DNA from: Labyrinthula sp. Ha
Taxonomy: Eukaryota; Sar; Bigyra; Labyrinthulida; Labyrinthulaceae
Direction: 5' to 3'
DNA: 64,000 bases
Assembly: GCA_015227615.1 (NCBI GenBank)
Contig: JAALGZ010000011.1
Span: 1,178,001 to 1,242,000 of the forward strand
Of this stretch, positions 24,157-35,047 are shown piece by piece; the first letter of the stretch is position 1; each line of letters begins with the position of its first letter. The notes beneath the pieces are model-generated. The model saw only the letters and a list, made by a program, of their open reading frames with translations, was not told the DNA's origin and ran no database searches. Both the position numbers and the translations under genes were made by a program.

Positions 24157-25536
24157 CTAATCCCGAGATAAATCGTGTGCTATCAGTTTACAATCAAATG
24201 GACAGGGTTGTATCTCAAAAACTGTTTGATCAGGAAGTTCAAAGTGAACCATTTCTTCAACACTTTTCCCAAGAAAATATCCTAACAACGCTCTTATTGG
24301 AGCCGTGTGGCTAACTATTAACACATCTTCTTTCGCTCTTTCTAAATCTAACACAATAGGTTGCAATCTCTGTACGACATCCATATAACTTTCTCCACCT
24401 GGGTATCTGTAAAAAGCTTTATTTCCTTGTCTTTCATAATACTCCTCTGGAAAATCAACCTGAAGCTGGCGTCGAGTTAATCCTTCAAATAGTCCTCCAT
24501 TCAACTCGTTCAATGCAGTTGTATAAATGACATTTGTGGCGGTGATTTTAGCAATAGGTTCAATAGTTTCTGTAGCCCTTTTCAAAACAGATGAATATAA
24601 AATCACCTTCTGAAAAGAGCTACTGACTGCTTCATCGCCACTCAAACTTTTTGGTGAGGCTGGTTCAAGTTGCACTTTGCTCTCCAAGAACAAATTTGTT
24701 TCATCTATATCTTCTTCCACTTCTGAATCAAAACTTATTTTGTGCAAGCTTTTCATGAATTTCAATAATTTCTCAGAAAACTTTTGACCTTGATCAGTTA
24801 AATCCGCATCCCGACCAATTACGTTATCCAAGCAAGATATAGATTCTCCATGTCTCGACAGCAAGATCCTTCGAGGAGATATATGAAAATTTTGCAATAT
24901 AGAAACAACTTGTGACTGTAACCAACCAAAACAATTATTTATGATAACCTTCCTTCCAACATTATAAACCTTAATATATGAGTAATTCTCTTCCTCAGGA
25001 GTCTCTCCTATTGTTTCATATATTGCTTGATACTTGGCAACTCTCTTTTTAAAATCAGCTAACGCAACTTCACGGTCCTTTCCTTTGTAATCCTCATTGT
25101 GTAGCTTTAGTCTATAGTTTTTTTCTAGAATATCTTCATCTGTACAAATGCTCTCCAAAAACAACACAGGAACATATCCGTTAGAAGAACTCCATTCCAA
25201 AATCTTCCTTCGTCGAAATTGAGTTGTATTCGTGGCATCAAACAGCGCAACTTCACCTTCTGTCTTTAACCAGTTAAGCAAATCTGTGAAGCAGGTTTTT
25301 GCTATTTCTTCTCTTTCCTGTCTTGCTTTTTCATTCCCAAAGTCGTAGTAATCAGCTGTCTGTCCAGCACCTTCCAATTTTCTCCGATAAGCACCTGCGT
25401 TGAACACTTTTACTTTAATCCCAATCCAAGTTAAATAAGTTGATAGCTTTTTAGATAAGTAACTTTTTCCTCGAGCTGGCATTCCACAAAGCGCTATCAC
25501 CAGCGGCTTCTGCCCAGAGTTCTTTCTTTCAACCAT
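24157..25536 (-). CDS. PFKFB: 6-phosphofructo-2-kinase / fructose-2,6-bisphosphatase
   Basis: 459 residues, bifunctional. The N-terminal kinase makes fructose-2,6-bisphosphate and the C-terminal phosphatase removes it, setting glycolytic flux. The kinase has the Walker A motif GMPARGKS (about residues 18-25) and FDATNTTQFRR. The phosphatase has the phospho-histidine motif LLSRHGES (His about 229), ALNELNGGLFEG with the catalytic Glu, YPGGESY, and VSHTAPIRALLGYF (His about 410). Both active sites look intact. An acidic, Ser-rich insert (EVEEDIDETNLFLES to SLSGDEAVSSS) sits inside the phosphatase domain. I start at the ATG at 25536 because the open frame upstream has no ATG. No PAS or regulatory N-terminal domain is present. 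Confidence 0.96.
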   Translation of the reverse strand: MVERKNSGQKPLVIALCGMPARGKSYLSKKLSTYLTWIGIKVKVFNAGAYRRKLEGAGQTADYYDFGNEKARQEREEIAKTCFTDLLNWLKTEGEVALFDATNTTQFRRRKILEWSSSNGYVPVLFLESICTDEDILEKNYRLKLHNEDYKGKDREVALADFKKRVAKYQAIYETIGETPEEENYSYIKVYNVGRKVIINNCFGWLQSQVVSILQNFHISPRRILLSRHGESISCLDNVIGRDADLTDQGQKFSEKLLKFMKSLHKISFDSEVEEDIDETNLFLESKVQLEPASPKSLSGDEAVSSSFQKVILYSSVLKRATETIEPIAKITATNVIYTTALNELNGGLFEGLTRRQLQVDFPEEYYERQGNKAFYRYPGGESYMDVVQRLQPIVLDLERAKEDVLIVSHTAPIRALLGYFLGKSVEEMVHFELPDQTVFEIQPCPFDCKLIAHDLSRD

Positions 25537-26100
25537 AGAACCTCTTTCGACGTGTAATTTAAGAACTTTCACAAGATCACCAGGCAAAAGGTACTACTAA
25601 AACAGTCCGGCAGCAGTTTGGAAAATGTATGCTTTTTTTTTCTACTTTTGCCGCGATTTTAGTCTCAGTGTAATCTGGTTTCTTTCTTCCTTTTTATCCT
25701 TTCCCTTTTTGATTTTGATGACGTCCTAAGTTGGTTTTTAACCGTTAAGTGTTTAAAGCTGATTTCAGCAGAGTTGAATCTGTTTATGGAAAGCGCAGGG
25801 AAATTTATGTTCGTAAAAGCGAGAAAATAAATGCAATATGATTGGATAAAAAAACTTAATACAGTATTACTGTACTTTAGTTTATCGTTATTTGTTGAAT
25901 GAATAAAGGAGGGTTATTCTTTATGTCCGTAAATTTAACCAATTAAATTCGATTGTTCTGATCGTTTTTGTCTTGTTTGTTGGGCATCCGTTAACAAGGA
26001 CAAAATGAAATCTTTGTTCAGATTTCCAGAAGAGAATAAGTGTGAATAAATTTATATGAGTTCCTTTTTGTTAAGCAGAGAATATGTGTTTTATGAGGAG
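25537..26100. other. Intergenic, upstream of PFKFB
   Basis: Contains the PFKFB promoter. An ACCGTTAA near 25741 resembles the motif found twice in the histone promoter, and TGACGTCC at about 25721 resembles a CRE half-site. Neither is proven. No gene seen. Confidence 0.4.
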
Positions 26101-26585
26101 TAGGGGTGAGATTTGATATAAAATAACAATAATTGTTCTATAATTATTTTGATTCTGATTATTAATAAGAGAAGTGGGATTTAGTTTTTTATCAAATGAT
26201 TCTGGTTTTATCTTGGTTATCAACTGATTATGAAAATAAAGATGGATGCTGCGACCTTTTTTTAAATTGATGAAAATTTCTTACTTTTTTTCTGTACCCT
26301 GTGAAAACCTTTAAAAATTGGCCACATGACATGAAAATAATCTGGTAAGGAGATGTGGACTTGCCATGTGGTTAATTTCTTGAAGTTTTGCGAGCGGTGC
26401 AAAGATTGAAACAGCATTTTTCTTGACAATTTGGCCCAGGGCCTTGCGACGAAGCCTTGTATTGATAATTAATTGATTATCAAAAGTCAAAATAGGTGGT
26501 TTAGGAATTGTCAGAATCAATCAATAGGAAAATAATGGGGAATATTCTTATTGAAAAATTATCAATAAAACAAATCCCATCCCTA
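26101..26585 (+). repeat. MITE-like repeat, copy 1
   Basis: Non-coding, about 485 bp. It is clearly similar along its length to the reverse complement of 34604-35047; the best-kept block is TTTAAAAATTGGCCACATGA. Its ends form imperfect terminal inverted repeats: TAGGGGTGAGATTTGAT at the left, and TAGGGATGGGATTTGTT read inward from the right. TA at both ends fits a TA target duplication; no longer direct repeat was seen. The inside is rich in TGATTATC/GATAATCA-like short repeats. I infer a non-autonomous DNA transposon whose superfamily is not settled. Confidence 0.75.
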
Positions 26586-29262
26586 GTCATGCTTCAACTA
26601 AAACTATTAACAATATATGACTCTGCGCTGGTTATAAAGCTTTTCTTCCAGCATATCTTACGTTTGGTTCCCTTGTTTATTTTGTACTGTTTGCTTTCCT
26701 TCATTTCCTCTATAATGGGCATCAAATGTTAGGGAGCTGATTTTCACATTGCTATAATCCAAGTAAACTCGGTGCAATTTTGAGGCACTGTGTGAAACTA
26801 TTTCTTCGCTTTCCATTCCACAACTACTATGTTCGTTTTTGTGAGATATGTACATTGATTTAATTTTCCCGTGCAGTTGGTTATGCCCTATTTTTCACGA
26901 TTATATTATTAGACATATTGATGGTCACTGTGGTTGAGTCCAATACTACTGTTTCCATTGTCTGATGGTTTATTCAACGGTTCCCATAAAATGATCACTA
27001 CAACCATTCTACGACTGTGGTGAGACTGAAGCCACTCAAATGATATATTGAACTCAGCTATTTTTAGTAGATCTTAAAACAAGCTTTTTTTTCTTCTTTG
27101 TTTTATGAGATCTTATGCCCTCTTCAAATCTTGGATATCAATGTGATTAACCTTCCTTCTGCAACTAGTCTGATTGGAAAACTAAATATTAAGATGTAGG
27201 TGATTGCGACCAAGCCAAATTTGCCAAGCTCTAGCCTCGTTGAAATTGGCCGCATTCAATCTTAAACGACCGTATAAAACAACTGTACGAATGAATTCAT
27301 AAAAACGATGTAACTCAGTGAATACTGGTGCTGGAGAATTGGTATGCAAGGCGTTTTCAATGAATTTAGAATCGGAATAATATCTAATGCAAACCGTTGT
27401 CAAAGATAAGCATTTATTGAGGAAGTATACAGGACCATTAGCAGCAGAAAAACCAGAACTGCAACAATAATTACTGGAAATAAAGCTCAGTAGCTTACTC
27501 AACTTTTGAACTTTGCTAAGTTTAGAATATCAAGCTTTCACTTTTCCAAAAGGATTTTATATTCTATTGACTTCCAATGATGGGGAAAATGAGCAGCATG
27601 ATAAAGTAGAACCAAATTTTCTTCGACTATCTCTAGTGAAAGAAAAAATAGAAGCAAAGAAACTGTGAAAAAGACAAAGAATAAAAACTAACACTTTCGT
27701 GTTCTACTTTATGCCACTATTCAACAATGGAGGATGTTTCCATTCTTCTCCATGCATTTTATTATATCTTAGAGGTCTAAACCTAAAAGTTTAAGGTTGC
27801 GGATCATGTATAAATATTTTTGAGTAAGAGACTGGACATTAAAATAGGATTAGAATGGTATGGGCAACACCTCTCAACTTTTACTATTCACTTAGTCAAG
27901 CACATTATACTGCTTCGATGGGCGTGTTTATTTAACATACCTTTCTGGTCTTAAGTCAGGTCAATATGGACGAGAGTACAATTTTGGTAATTCGAGCTGG
28001 CCAGACTGATCAGTGTCTGAATATTTTTATTGTACATGTACCTAGGAATCTCTCCTCTCTCCAATTGTTACCTATATTCTAAGAAAACTTTGTTGAGGGG
28101 ATATTCAATGAAGAATTTGGTTGCATCTACATCGGTCTTACTGTTCAATAGAACCTAATAACTTTTTATTGCTTTCTGTTAAACTGTAAGTCTTACATGC
28201 TTAGTCAATAGTTACAACCTACTTTTTTGGCCATATACTATCATAGCTTAATTAGTTTTTTCTCGGAAGCATCGTTCTGTTTAGGAACTCTTCTAGAGTC
28301 TTATTGCTACTAATGACTAGGGTAAGATACTATTACATAGATAGACCAGTTTAGCAACGCGCAACGATGTAAACGTCGATACGACTGATTTTTTGTTTCA
28401 GGATAAGATATAAATTCTTATGGTTTACTACCATCTGCTTAGATTTAATATTCAAGATTTAGTTAAAACCTTCTAGGAAACTGGATTGATTTTTACTTTA
28501 CGTCTCAATCTTTCTTTCTTAAGCCAACTGGCTATACTAATCCAAGACAAAGCCCTTAGTTCAATGAAGTTACTATCAATAGGTTTATTTAAGATTATTT
28601 TCCTTCTCTAGGAAAACCTTCATGAATAACAATATTTTTAAATGCATTAAGTAACCCTTCAAAAGCCTTTTCAGCATCTATTTTACTTCTTATCCATATG
28701 AACTGTGTCGTTTCAACCCATTCTTTCACAGCGGATTCACTTTACGTGTTCTTTAATATGATATTCATTATATCTTATTATGTAAAAAATATTATTTTCA
28801 TTTCTCTTGATTAGTTTCCCACTATATCTTTCTTGCTATCTTGATGCTTTTTATTGTCATTCTCAATCTTACGTGTCTTTGAAATTTAATTTTCCTTTGC
28901 TTATTTAATTTTGCTTTAAATATTTTTATTATAATCACAATTTAAATTATTATTAGTTGCTAAAAATTTTTGGTTGGATTTGAGTGAAATTAGGAACTTA
29001 TAAGCGGGTCTTCATGGAAGGATGAGATATCATAGGATAATTTGCACATTACCCGGGCTTCTCTTCAATATAGAACTATTAGAGGCAAAAAAGTTGGTAA
29101 AAACAGATGTATTTCATATAAATTATCTAGGAAGTTATGATAAATTTATTAGATGTATAGATAAAATATTGTCAATAAATGAATATGGTTTCCTAGATGT
29201 CAATGAAGTCCTACCAGTTTGGAAATAAGCATTAAACTCAATATTGCTTTACCGTAGTAACA
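26586..29262. other. Gene-free stretch between PFKFB and the kinase-phosphatase fusion
   Basis: About 2.7 kb, AT-rich, with short open frames (such as minus 27182-27502 and plus 29022-29228) that have no recognisable motif. Nothing supportable. Confidence 0.4.
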
Positions 29263-31107
29263 ATGAACAAGAAATCAAACATAAATGAAATTATTTTGAA
29301 TGCAGTTAAAGGCAAGTCCATCAAGCAAGTAAAACAGATTCAAGAATTATGGAGCGGATATGGAAGTATTTCTACATACTTTTTCAATGGATCTAAATAT
29401 TCATCCGCGGTTGTAAAGCACATAAAGTTACCAAAAGAATCTGAAACTGGACATCCTCGTGGTTGGGATACTACAAACTCAAGAACTCGAAAGATAAACT
29501 CATATAAAGTAGAAACCGAATTTTACAATCAATTTTTCAATTTCACAAATTCAACTTGTAGAATACCAAAATTTATTTTTAGTCAGGATTTTTCAGGCGA
29601 AACTATTCTTATTCTAGAAGACTTGAAAGCAGCTGGATTTCCAATAGTTAAACAAGATTTGAATTGGAACGAAATTGAATCTTGCATTAATTTTTTAGCT
29701 AATTTTCATGCAACTTTTTTTCAAATGGAACCTAACAAGTTATGGAAAACAGGAACTTATTGGCATTTAGAAACCCGTCCTGATGAACTTGAAGCTTTGG
29801 AAGATCAGCCACTTAAATCCGCGGCAAGTGAAATTGACGAAGCATTAAATAATTCAAAATATAAAACTTTTGTTCATGGAGATGCCAAAGTTGCTAATTT
29901 TCTTTTCAGTAGAGATGGAAAAAAAGTTGCTGCTGTTGATTTTCAATATGTTGGTGGTGGAGTTGGAGTAAAAGATTTAGCTTATTTTATTGGAAGTGTT
30001 TTAAATGAAAAAGAATGTGAAAAATATGAAGCTAAGCTATTGAACCTATATTTTAATTATCTTGAAGAAGCTTTGAAACAACGAAAAATAAAAGTGGATT
30101 TTGAAGATTTAGAAAAAGAATGGAGAGAGTTATTTTTTTTTGCTTGGGCTGATTTTCATAGATTTGTAAAAGGATGGAGTCCTGGACACTGGAAAATAAA
30201 CAGTTATAGTGAAAAAATGACAAAAAAAGTATTAAGAAAACTTAAATCAAGATTAAAATACAGTGATTTAGTTGAATTAAGAGAAGTTGCAGTAGAAGCA
30301 GCTACACAGGCAGAAAAAGTTATTCAAAAGTATTTAAGAGAAGGATTTACTGTAAAGAAAAAAGATGTTGGATCAACAGAAGCTACTCAAGTTGTTACTG
30401 AAGTTGATTTAGCTTGCCAAGAAGTAATTTTGAAAATTTTGAAACCTAGTATTGCAAAATATGATTTTGGAATTTTGGCTGAAGAAGAAAAAGATGATGG
30501 ATCCAGATTAATAAAAAAATATTTTTGGACTGTTGATCCAATAGATGGAACACTTCCTTTTACTAAGAGAGAAAGAGGATTCTGTGTTGCGATTAGTCTG
30601 GTATCAAAAAGTGGAGATCCAATTCTTGGTATTGTTCTTGATCCAGTGGATAAGAATTTATACACAGCAATTAAGAATTATGGTGCTGAAAAAAATTATA
30701 AACCACTTTTTGCAGCAGAAAAAACTTCCTCTGAAAGTTTGTTTTTATACTTGAATAATAGTTTTAAAAATGATAATTTATCTTTAAAGTTGATTCAAGC
30801 ATTTGAACGAGAAGGAAAAAAAGTTGAAATTAGTTCTGGAGGTGGGGCAGTAATGAATGCACTTTGGGCATTAGAAAAAAGTAATGGATGTTTTTTCAAG
30901 TTTCCTAAAGAAAAAGAAGGTGGAGGTTGTATTTGGGATTTCGCAGCAACTGTTTGTATTTATAAAGAGGCTCTTGGTTTTGTTTCAGATTCATGTGGTG
31001 GAGAATTAGATCTAAATAACCCAAATACTATTTTCTTTAACAAATGTGGTGTAATTTACACGAATTCAAGAAAAGTTGCAGAAAAGATTATACATTTTAG
31101 AAGATAA
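29263..31107 (+). CDS. Fusion: CHK/APH-type small-molecule kinase plus inositol-monophosphatase-like phosphatase
   Basis: 614 residues with two opposing catalytic domains. Residues 1 to about 325 form an aminoglycoside/choline-kinase-like fold of the CHK (EcKinase, DUF1679-like) type: [11 protein letters not shown] (from 205) is the Brenner catalytic loop, and [20 protein letters not shown] (from 225) is the metal-binding Asp with the typical GGxGxxDLAY. Residues about 333-614 are an IMPase-superfamily Mg-dependent phosphatase: LAEEEKDD supplies the metal-binding Glu pair, DPIDGT (425-430) is motif 1 and CIWDFAA (to 562) is motif 2. All key residues are present in both halves, so both may be active. 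Substrate unknown; a polyol, inositol or amino-alcohol phosphate is a guess. It is convergent with the Roco gene. Confidence 0.88.
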   Translation: MNKKSNINEIILNAVKGKSIKQVKQIQELWSGYGSISTYFFNGSKYSSAVVKHIKLPKESETGHPRGWDTTNSRTRKINSYKVETEFYNQFFNFTNSTCRIPKFIFSQDFSGETILILEDLKAAGFPIVKQDLNWNEIESCINFLANFHATFFQMEPNKLWKTGTYWHLETRPDELEALEDQPLKSAASEIDEALNNSKYKTFVHGDAKVANFLFSRDGKKVAAVDFQYVGGGVGVKDLAYFIGSVLNEKECEKYEAKLLNLYFNYLEEALKQRKIKVDFEDLEKEWRELFFFAWADFHRFVKGWSPGHWKINSYSEKMTKKVLRKLKSRLKYSDLVELREVAVEAATQAEKVIQKYLREGFTVKKKDVGSTEATQVVTEVDLACQEVILKILKPSIAKYDFGILAEEEKDDGSRLIKKYFWTVDPIDGTLPFTKRERGFCVAISLVSKSGDPILGIVLDPVDKNLYTAIKNYGAEKNYKPLFAAEKTSSESLFLYLNNSFKNDNLSLKLIQAFEREGKKVEISSGGGAVMNALWALEKSNGCFFKFPKEKEGGGCIWDFAATVCIYKEALGFVSDSCGGELDLNNPNTIFFNKCGVIYTNSRKVAEKIIHFRR

Positions 31108-31816
31108 TTCTGTCTTGCTTTAAGTATACTTTTGCACATAGTTTCTGTAGTATAACTAAATTCTTTACTTTCTTATAAAGTTTTATGAACACGTTACTGA
31201 GATATAAAATGAAAATATGCATAAATAGTTAGTTTTTTAGGAAAAAGCAGCATTTAAATACATCTTATCTAATTTTTTGGAAAGCCTTAAGAGCCAGAAG
31301 GAGAAAAATATAATTAGTTAGTTCTTTGTCTTTAGAATGAGCTTTTTGTACGACTCGCAGAGAAGATTAGTCTAAAGAAATATCTCATATTCTTTTCTCT
31401 CTGAAATTAAAGCAAGAGGTACCTGATAAAGATATTTCGAATGAATAAGTAATTCTAGTTTTTTTCACTTGTGTTGATACTATGTATTAAGTTCAGAAAA
31501 ACCTGTGTTGTCCGAGAGACAGATTTGAACAGGTCTACTTTCTCCTCTGAATGAAACAAAATGTATGTTGTTAGAATAAGGTTTTATGGTTTTAATTTTC
31601 TCTTTATTTAAGAACCGCGGTAAAAATAAGTTAATATAATATAGAAAGCTCTTTACTAAGTTGAAAAAAGCAGCAGAAATGAAAACTAAAGAATATTATT
31701 AAATATTGCAGGTACGAATATTGCAGTCCAATAAATAGCTTTCAATATTAATAGAGCGAAAATTTTTAAAGCTTACTCAACTCGTATATTGAGCGATATT
31801 ATATTCAAGTCGACTT
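31108..31816. other. Intergenic, between convergent genes
   Basis: Holds the 3' ends of the fusion gene and the Roco gene. No gene or repeat seen. Confidence 0.5.
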
Positions 31817-34314
31817 CTAGTTATTTCCCTCATATATTACATCATTCTCTATTGCTTCTTGCAACTCTTCAGAAATCCGCTCAACATTTTCATTTAACCA
31901 TTTTAAATTATTCCCTTGAACAAGAGTAAAACTAATTTCAGTTTCAGTGCTTAAAAAAATATCAACTATTCTTTTATTCTTGAAAGTAATTCTTGCAAAT
32001 CCTTTGAATAAAAGTGATTCATGAATATCTTCATCCTTTAGAAATAAAGAGACAGCTCTTACAAAAGCAGCCAAGCGAACAAAACTTTGAAAAACTAGTT
32101 TAATATCACTCTTAAAAGAAGGTTTTATTGTTGATCTCTTTAGTTCAGGAAGTAATTCAGGAAGAATAAAAACATCATTTTCTTTTTCTACATGTATCAA
32201 AACCAAACTTTTCAAAGCCAAACTTAGAATATATTTGATTTCTTCTTCAGAATATTCTCTCAATAAGTTTTCAAAAAGATGAAGAGAGAGTATTCCAGAA
32301 GCAAAAATCATTCTATAATGTGGAAGAAAATCTCTATCTATTCTAAACGCAAGCTGATGAAAAATTGGATCACGAATAAATCTTCCTAAAGCTTGAGCAA
32401 GATAAGAAGGCGCAAAAAATATAAAGTTTTCACCTGCTTCCAAATCTAAATCAGGAAAATAAGAAATTAAGCCAACTCTTGAATATATTTCAAGCATCTC
32501 CTCCACCTCCTCAGCTGAGAAACCACAAGAATACGATTTATCTTCAAATTCTTTCAAAGTCATAATAGTTGCTTGTTCTCGACAATTATCAAGAAAGAGA
32601 ACTTGAGCAGTACCTACCTGAAATCCAAAAAAACTTTCTTTTGCAAATCCCGAAGCTTCAGAAACCAAACCCGAAACTTTATCTTTGATGCATTGAACCT
32701 GCTTCGAATCTCCAAAAGTGCTGTTTTCAATTGGAAAGAATGCTCGAGTCGTATTCTTCAACAAGAAAAGGTTAGACGAAAGAGTCTTTATAAAATTCCA
32801 GATTCTTTGGTTTATAGCTTCTAAATTAGGGTCCTTAACATTTTTTCTCATGTATCTTCTTAGAAATGTCCCTACAAACATAATCCTTGCTCCAGGAGCA
32901 TTCCTAATTATACTCTCACACCAAAATTTTAATCTAAATAAATCATTTTGAGATATTTTAGTCATATTGAAAACCACAAAAAAAAGTGTATTTGAGTTCA
33001 TAAAAATATGATGAACGGAGGAAAATATTTCTTGTCCACCAAAATCATAAACATGAAAATAAACATCATTTGTAGCAAAACCGTAACTATCTGTTTTCAT
33101 GCCTTCAATATAATTTTTATCATAAGCTGCCCTTGCAAGAAGTTCTTTTTCAAAATCAAGTTTATATTTTGTTTTAACCTTTTGATTAGGATTAAAATCA
33201 TAATTAACAATACGAGGAAGACTATTCTTCACTCTCTGAAAACTTAGTTCATACTTCGATATGAACTTCCACTCATAACTATGTGGCTTTATTGAAAATA
33301 TGTCAATATTATTTAAGACTAGAGTTGAAGTACTATCCAGTAGAAAAGGTCTCCTAAACAAATTTCTTATGGTAGAAGTTTTTCCAACTCTACCATCACC
33401 CATGAACACGACCTGGCACTCATTTAAGGTAATGTATTTTTTATATTGATCTCTTAATTGGTTTGAAACATATTTCATAAGTCTTTTATCGAGGTTCGAT
33501 AAATTAAAATCACTTTTCTCTGAAATCTCAAACAACAGTAAAGATGTATGTTTGTCAAGTAACTTTTGAATTTCATCAAATACATCTTTTCCTAGTTCCA
33601 GTAGACCCACACGAACACTAAGCATAATAAAGATAAATATTATACATAAATTTAAGCAAACCATGCAGGTTCTTCAAACATTCTATTAATAGATCAACTA
33701 CCTTATCATTTTTATAACCTAGAATTTTCTCTTCAATGCTAAGAATTAAAACAGAAGAATGGATACAAGATAACTCTCAAAGATTTCGCTTTGGAAATAT
33801 CCAACATAATATTATAAAACAACTCTAGATTCATTTTATTCTTTTCAAAACTATTTGAATTAAAAAAAATAGAATATTACTTGAGCTTTTTCAAATTTAT
33901 TCCACTCAACAATGGAGAAAGAGTTTGAACTTTTCTGAAATTACATTGTGTAAAACTAAGAAATAAAAAAAGAACATGCTTAACTCAATGGAAACTATTT
34001 CCAGGTTTCCTTCTACGCTTTTCATTTCGATAAAATTTATTAGGTCGAGATCACAATTGCGAAAGCTAAAGTGAAAACAAGAACAAGAGTACCGCAAATC
34101 TGTGATATTTGGAAATTTCTCAAACCAGTTTGCAAAAGAAGATCCCAAAGCATACAAAGGGCAAAAGCGAAAGCTAAATAATAAAGATGAGTTTCCATTA
34201 ATACTCTAATGTTTGGATTTCTTCTGTTATCGGCAACTCTTCCAAAAAGATTGAAGACTCTTCGTTAAACCGTTTGCGTTCAATAGGGGTATCTCCGGAG
34301 AAAGACCTCAACAT
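31817..34314 (-). CDS. Roco protein (LRR-Roc-COR), seven exons
   Basis: Spliced product 774 residues. Inferred introns: 34174-34204, 34066-34092, 33956-33984, 33851-33880, 33739-33766 and 33618-33645 (31, 27, 29, 30, 28, 28 nt), all GT-AG and all phase 2. Joining the exons gives one continuous frame. Exons 2-6 each encode about one leucine-rich repeat of 25-31 residues, with junction-aligned starts such as FRFC, FRNC, FTQC and FEKN. Then comes a Roc GTPase with P-loop GDGRVGKTST (from about 248) and G3 DFGGQE (366). The G4 position reads VGTFLRR instead of the usual THxD. A COR-like region follows (FFAPSYLAQALGRFI). No kinase domain follows. Start MLRSFSGDTPIERKR at 34314. Likely a signalling GTPase; its pathway is unknown. 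Confidence 0.85.
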
Positions 34315-34603
34315 AAGAAAAGAATATATGTGTACCATTGAATGACCAAGTGGTTTCCCTGGTTTCTTTGTTGAAATTGGTCTTTTATTGATTCTGCTTT
34401 AAATGACATCTTTTATCTGTGTTTTACTTTAATTAGGGATCGGATTAATATTTGAGGTAGCTGGGCCACATGGCCAAACTTCCAACGAACCTGGTGATCA
34501 CTACATTATTCGAGACTAACGAGGCTATTATATACAAATTATACTGCAGCTAATTGCTATCAATAACGTCTTCTCCTAGCTTGGCCGCTTTCGTCATTCC
34601 AAT

Positions 34604-35047
34604 TGAGGCTCGGATTTGATTTATTGATAATTTATCAAAAAAAATTTTCCCATATTTTTCTTATTGATTATTTCTGATAATTTTCTGACAGTTTTGATAG
34701 ATTATCAATGAAAGGCTGCGTCAAAAGGCTCTAAACCAAATAGCAAAGAAAAACACTTTTTCATTCCTTGCACTGCACGCAAAGGTTCAAGAAGTTAACC
34801 ATATGGGACGTTCATATCGTACTACTAGATTATTCTCATGTCATGTGGCCAATTTTTAAAGGTTTTCACACGGTGCAGACAATAAATAAGAAATTTTTAT
34901 CGACAGGGTCGCAGAATCCAACTTTATTTTTATAATCAGTTGATAATCAGAGCAAAATCAGAATCAGTTGGTAAGAAATAGGATCCCACTTCTATTATTG
35001 ATAATCAGAACCAAAATAATATTAAAACAATTGTTGGTAATCCCCTA
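34604..35047 (-). repeat. MITE-like repeat, copy 2 (inverted relative to copy 1)
   Basis: The reverse complement aligns with 26101-26585 over nearly all its length, with small indels. Shared blocks include the AAGTGGGAT region, GTGTGAAAACC and TTTAAAAATTGGCCACATGA. The outer TAGGGG end is kept at 35042-35047, while the opposite terminus has diverged (GAGGCTCGGATTTGAT). It is non-coding. It lies about 290 bp upstream of the Roco start. Confidence 0.72.

Noticed and set aside
27182-27502. 106-residue minus-strand frame
   Set aside because: No recognisable domain, no neighbouring exon, and composition like the surrounding desert.
29022-29228. 68-residue frame just upstream of the kinase-phosphatase fusion
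   Set aside because: No motif, and no short intron joins it in frame to the fusion gene.
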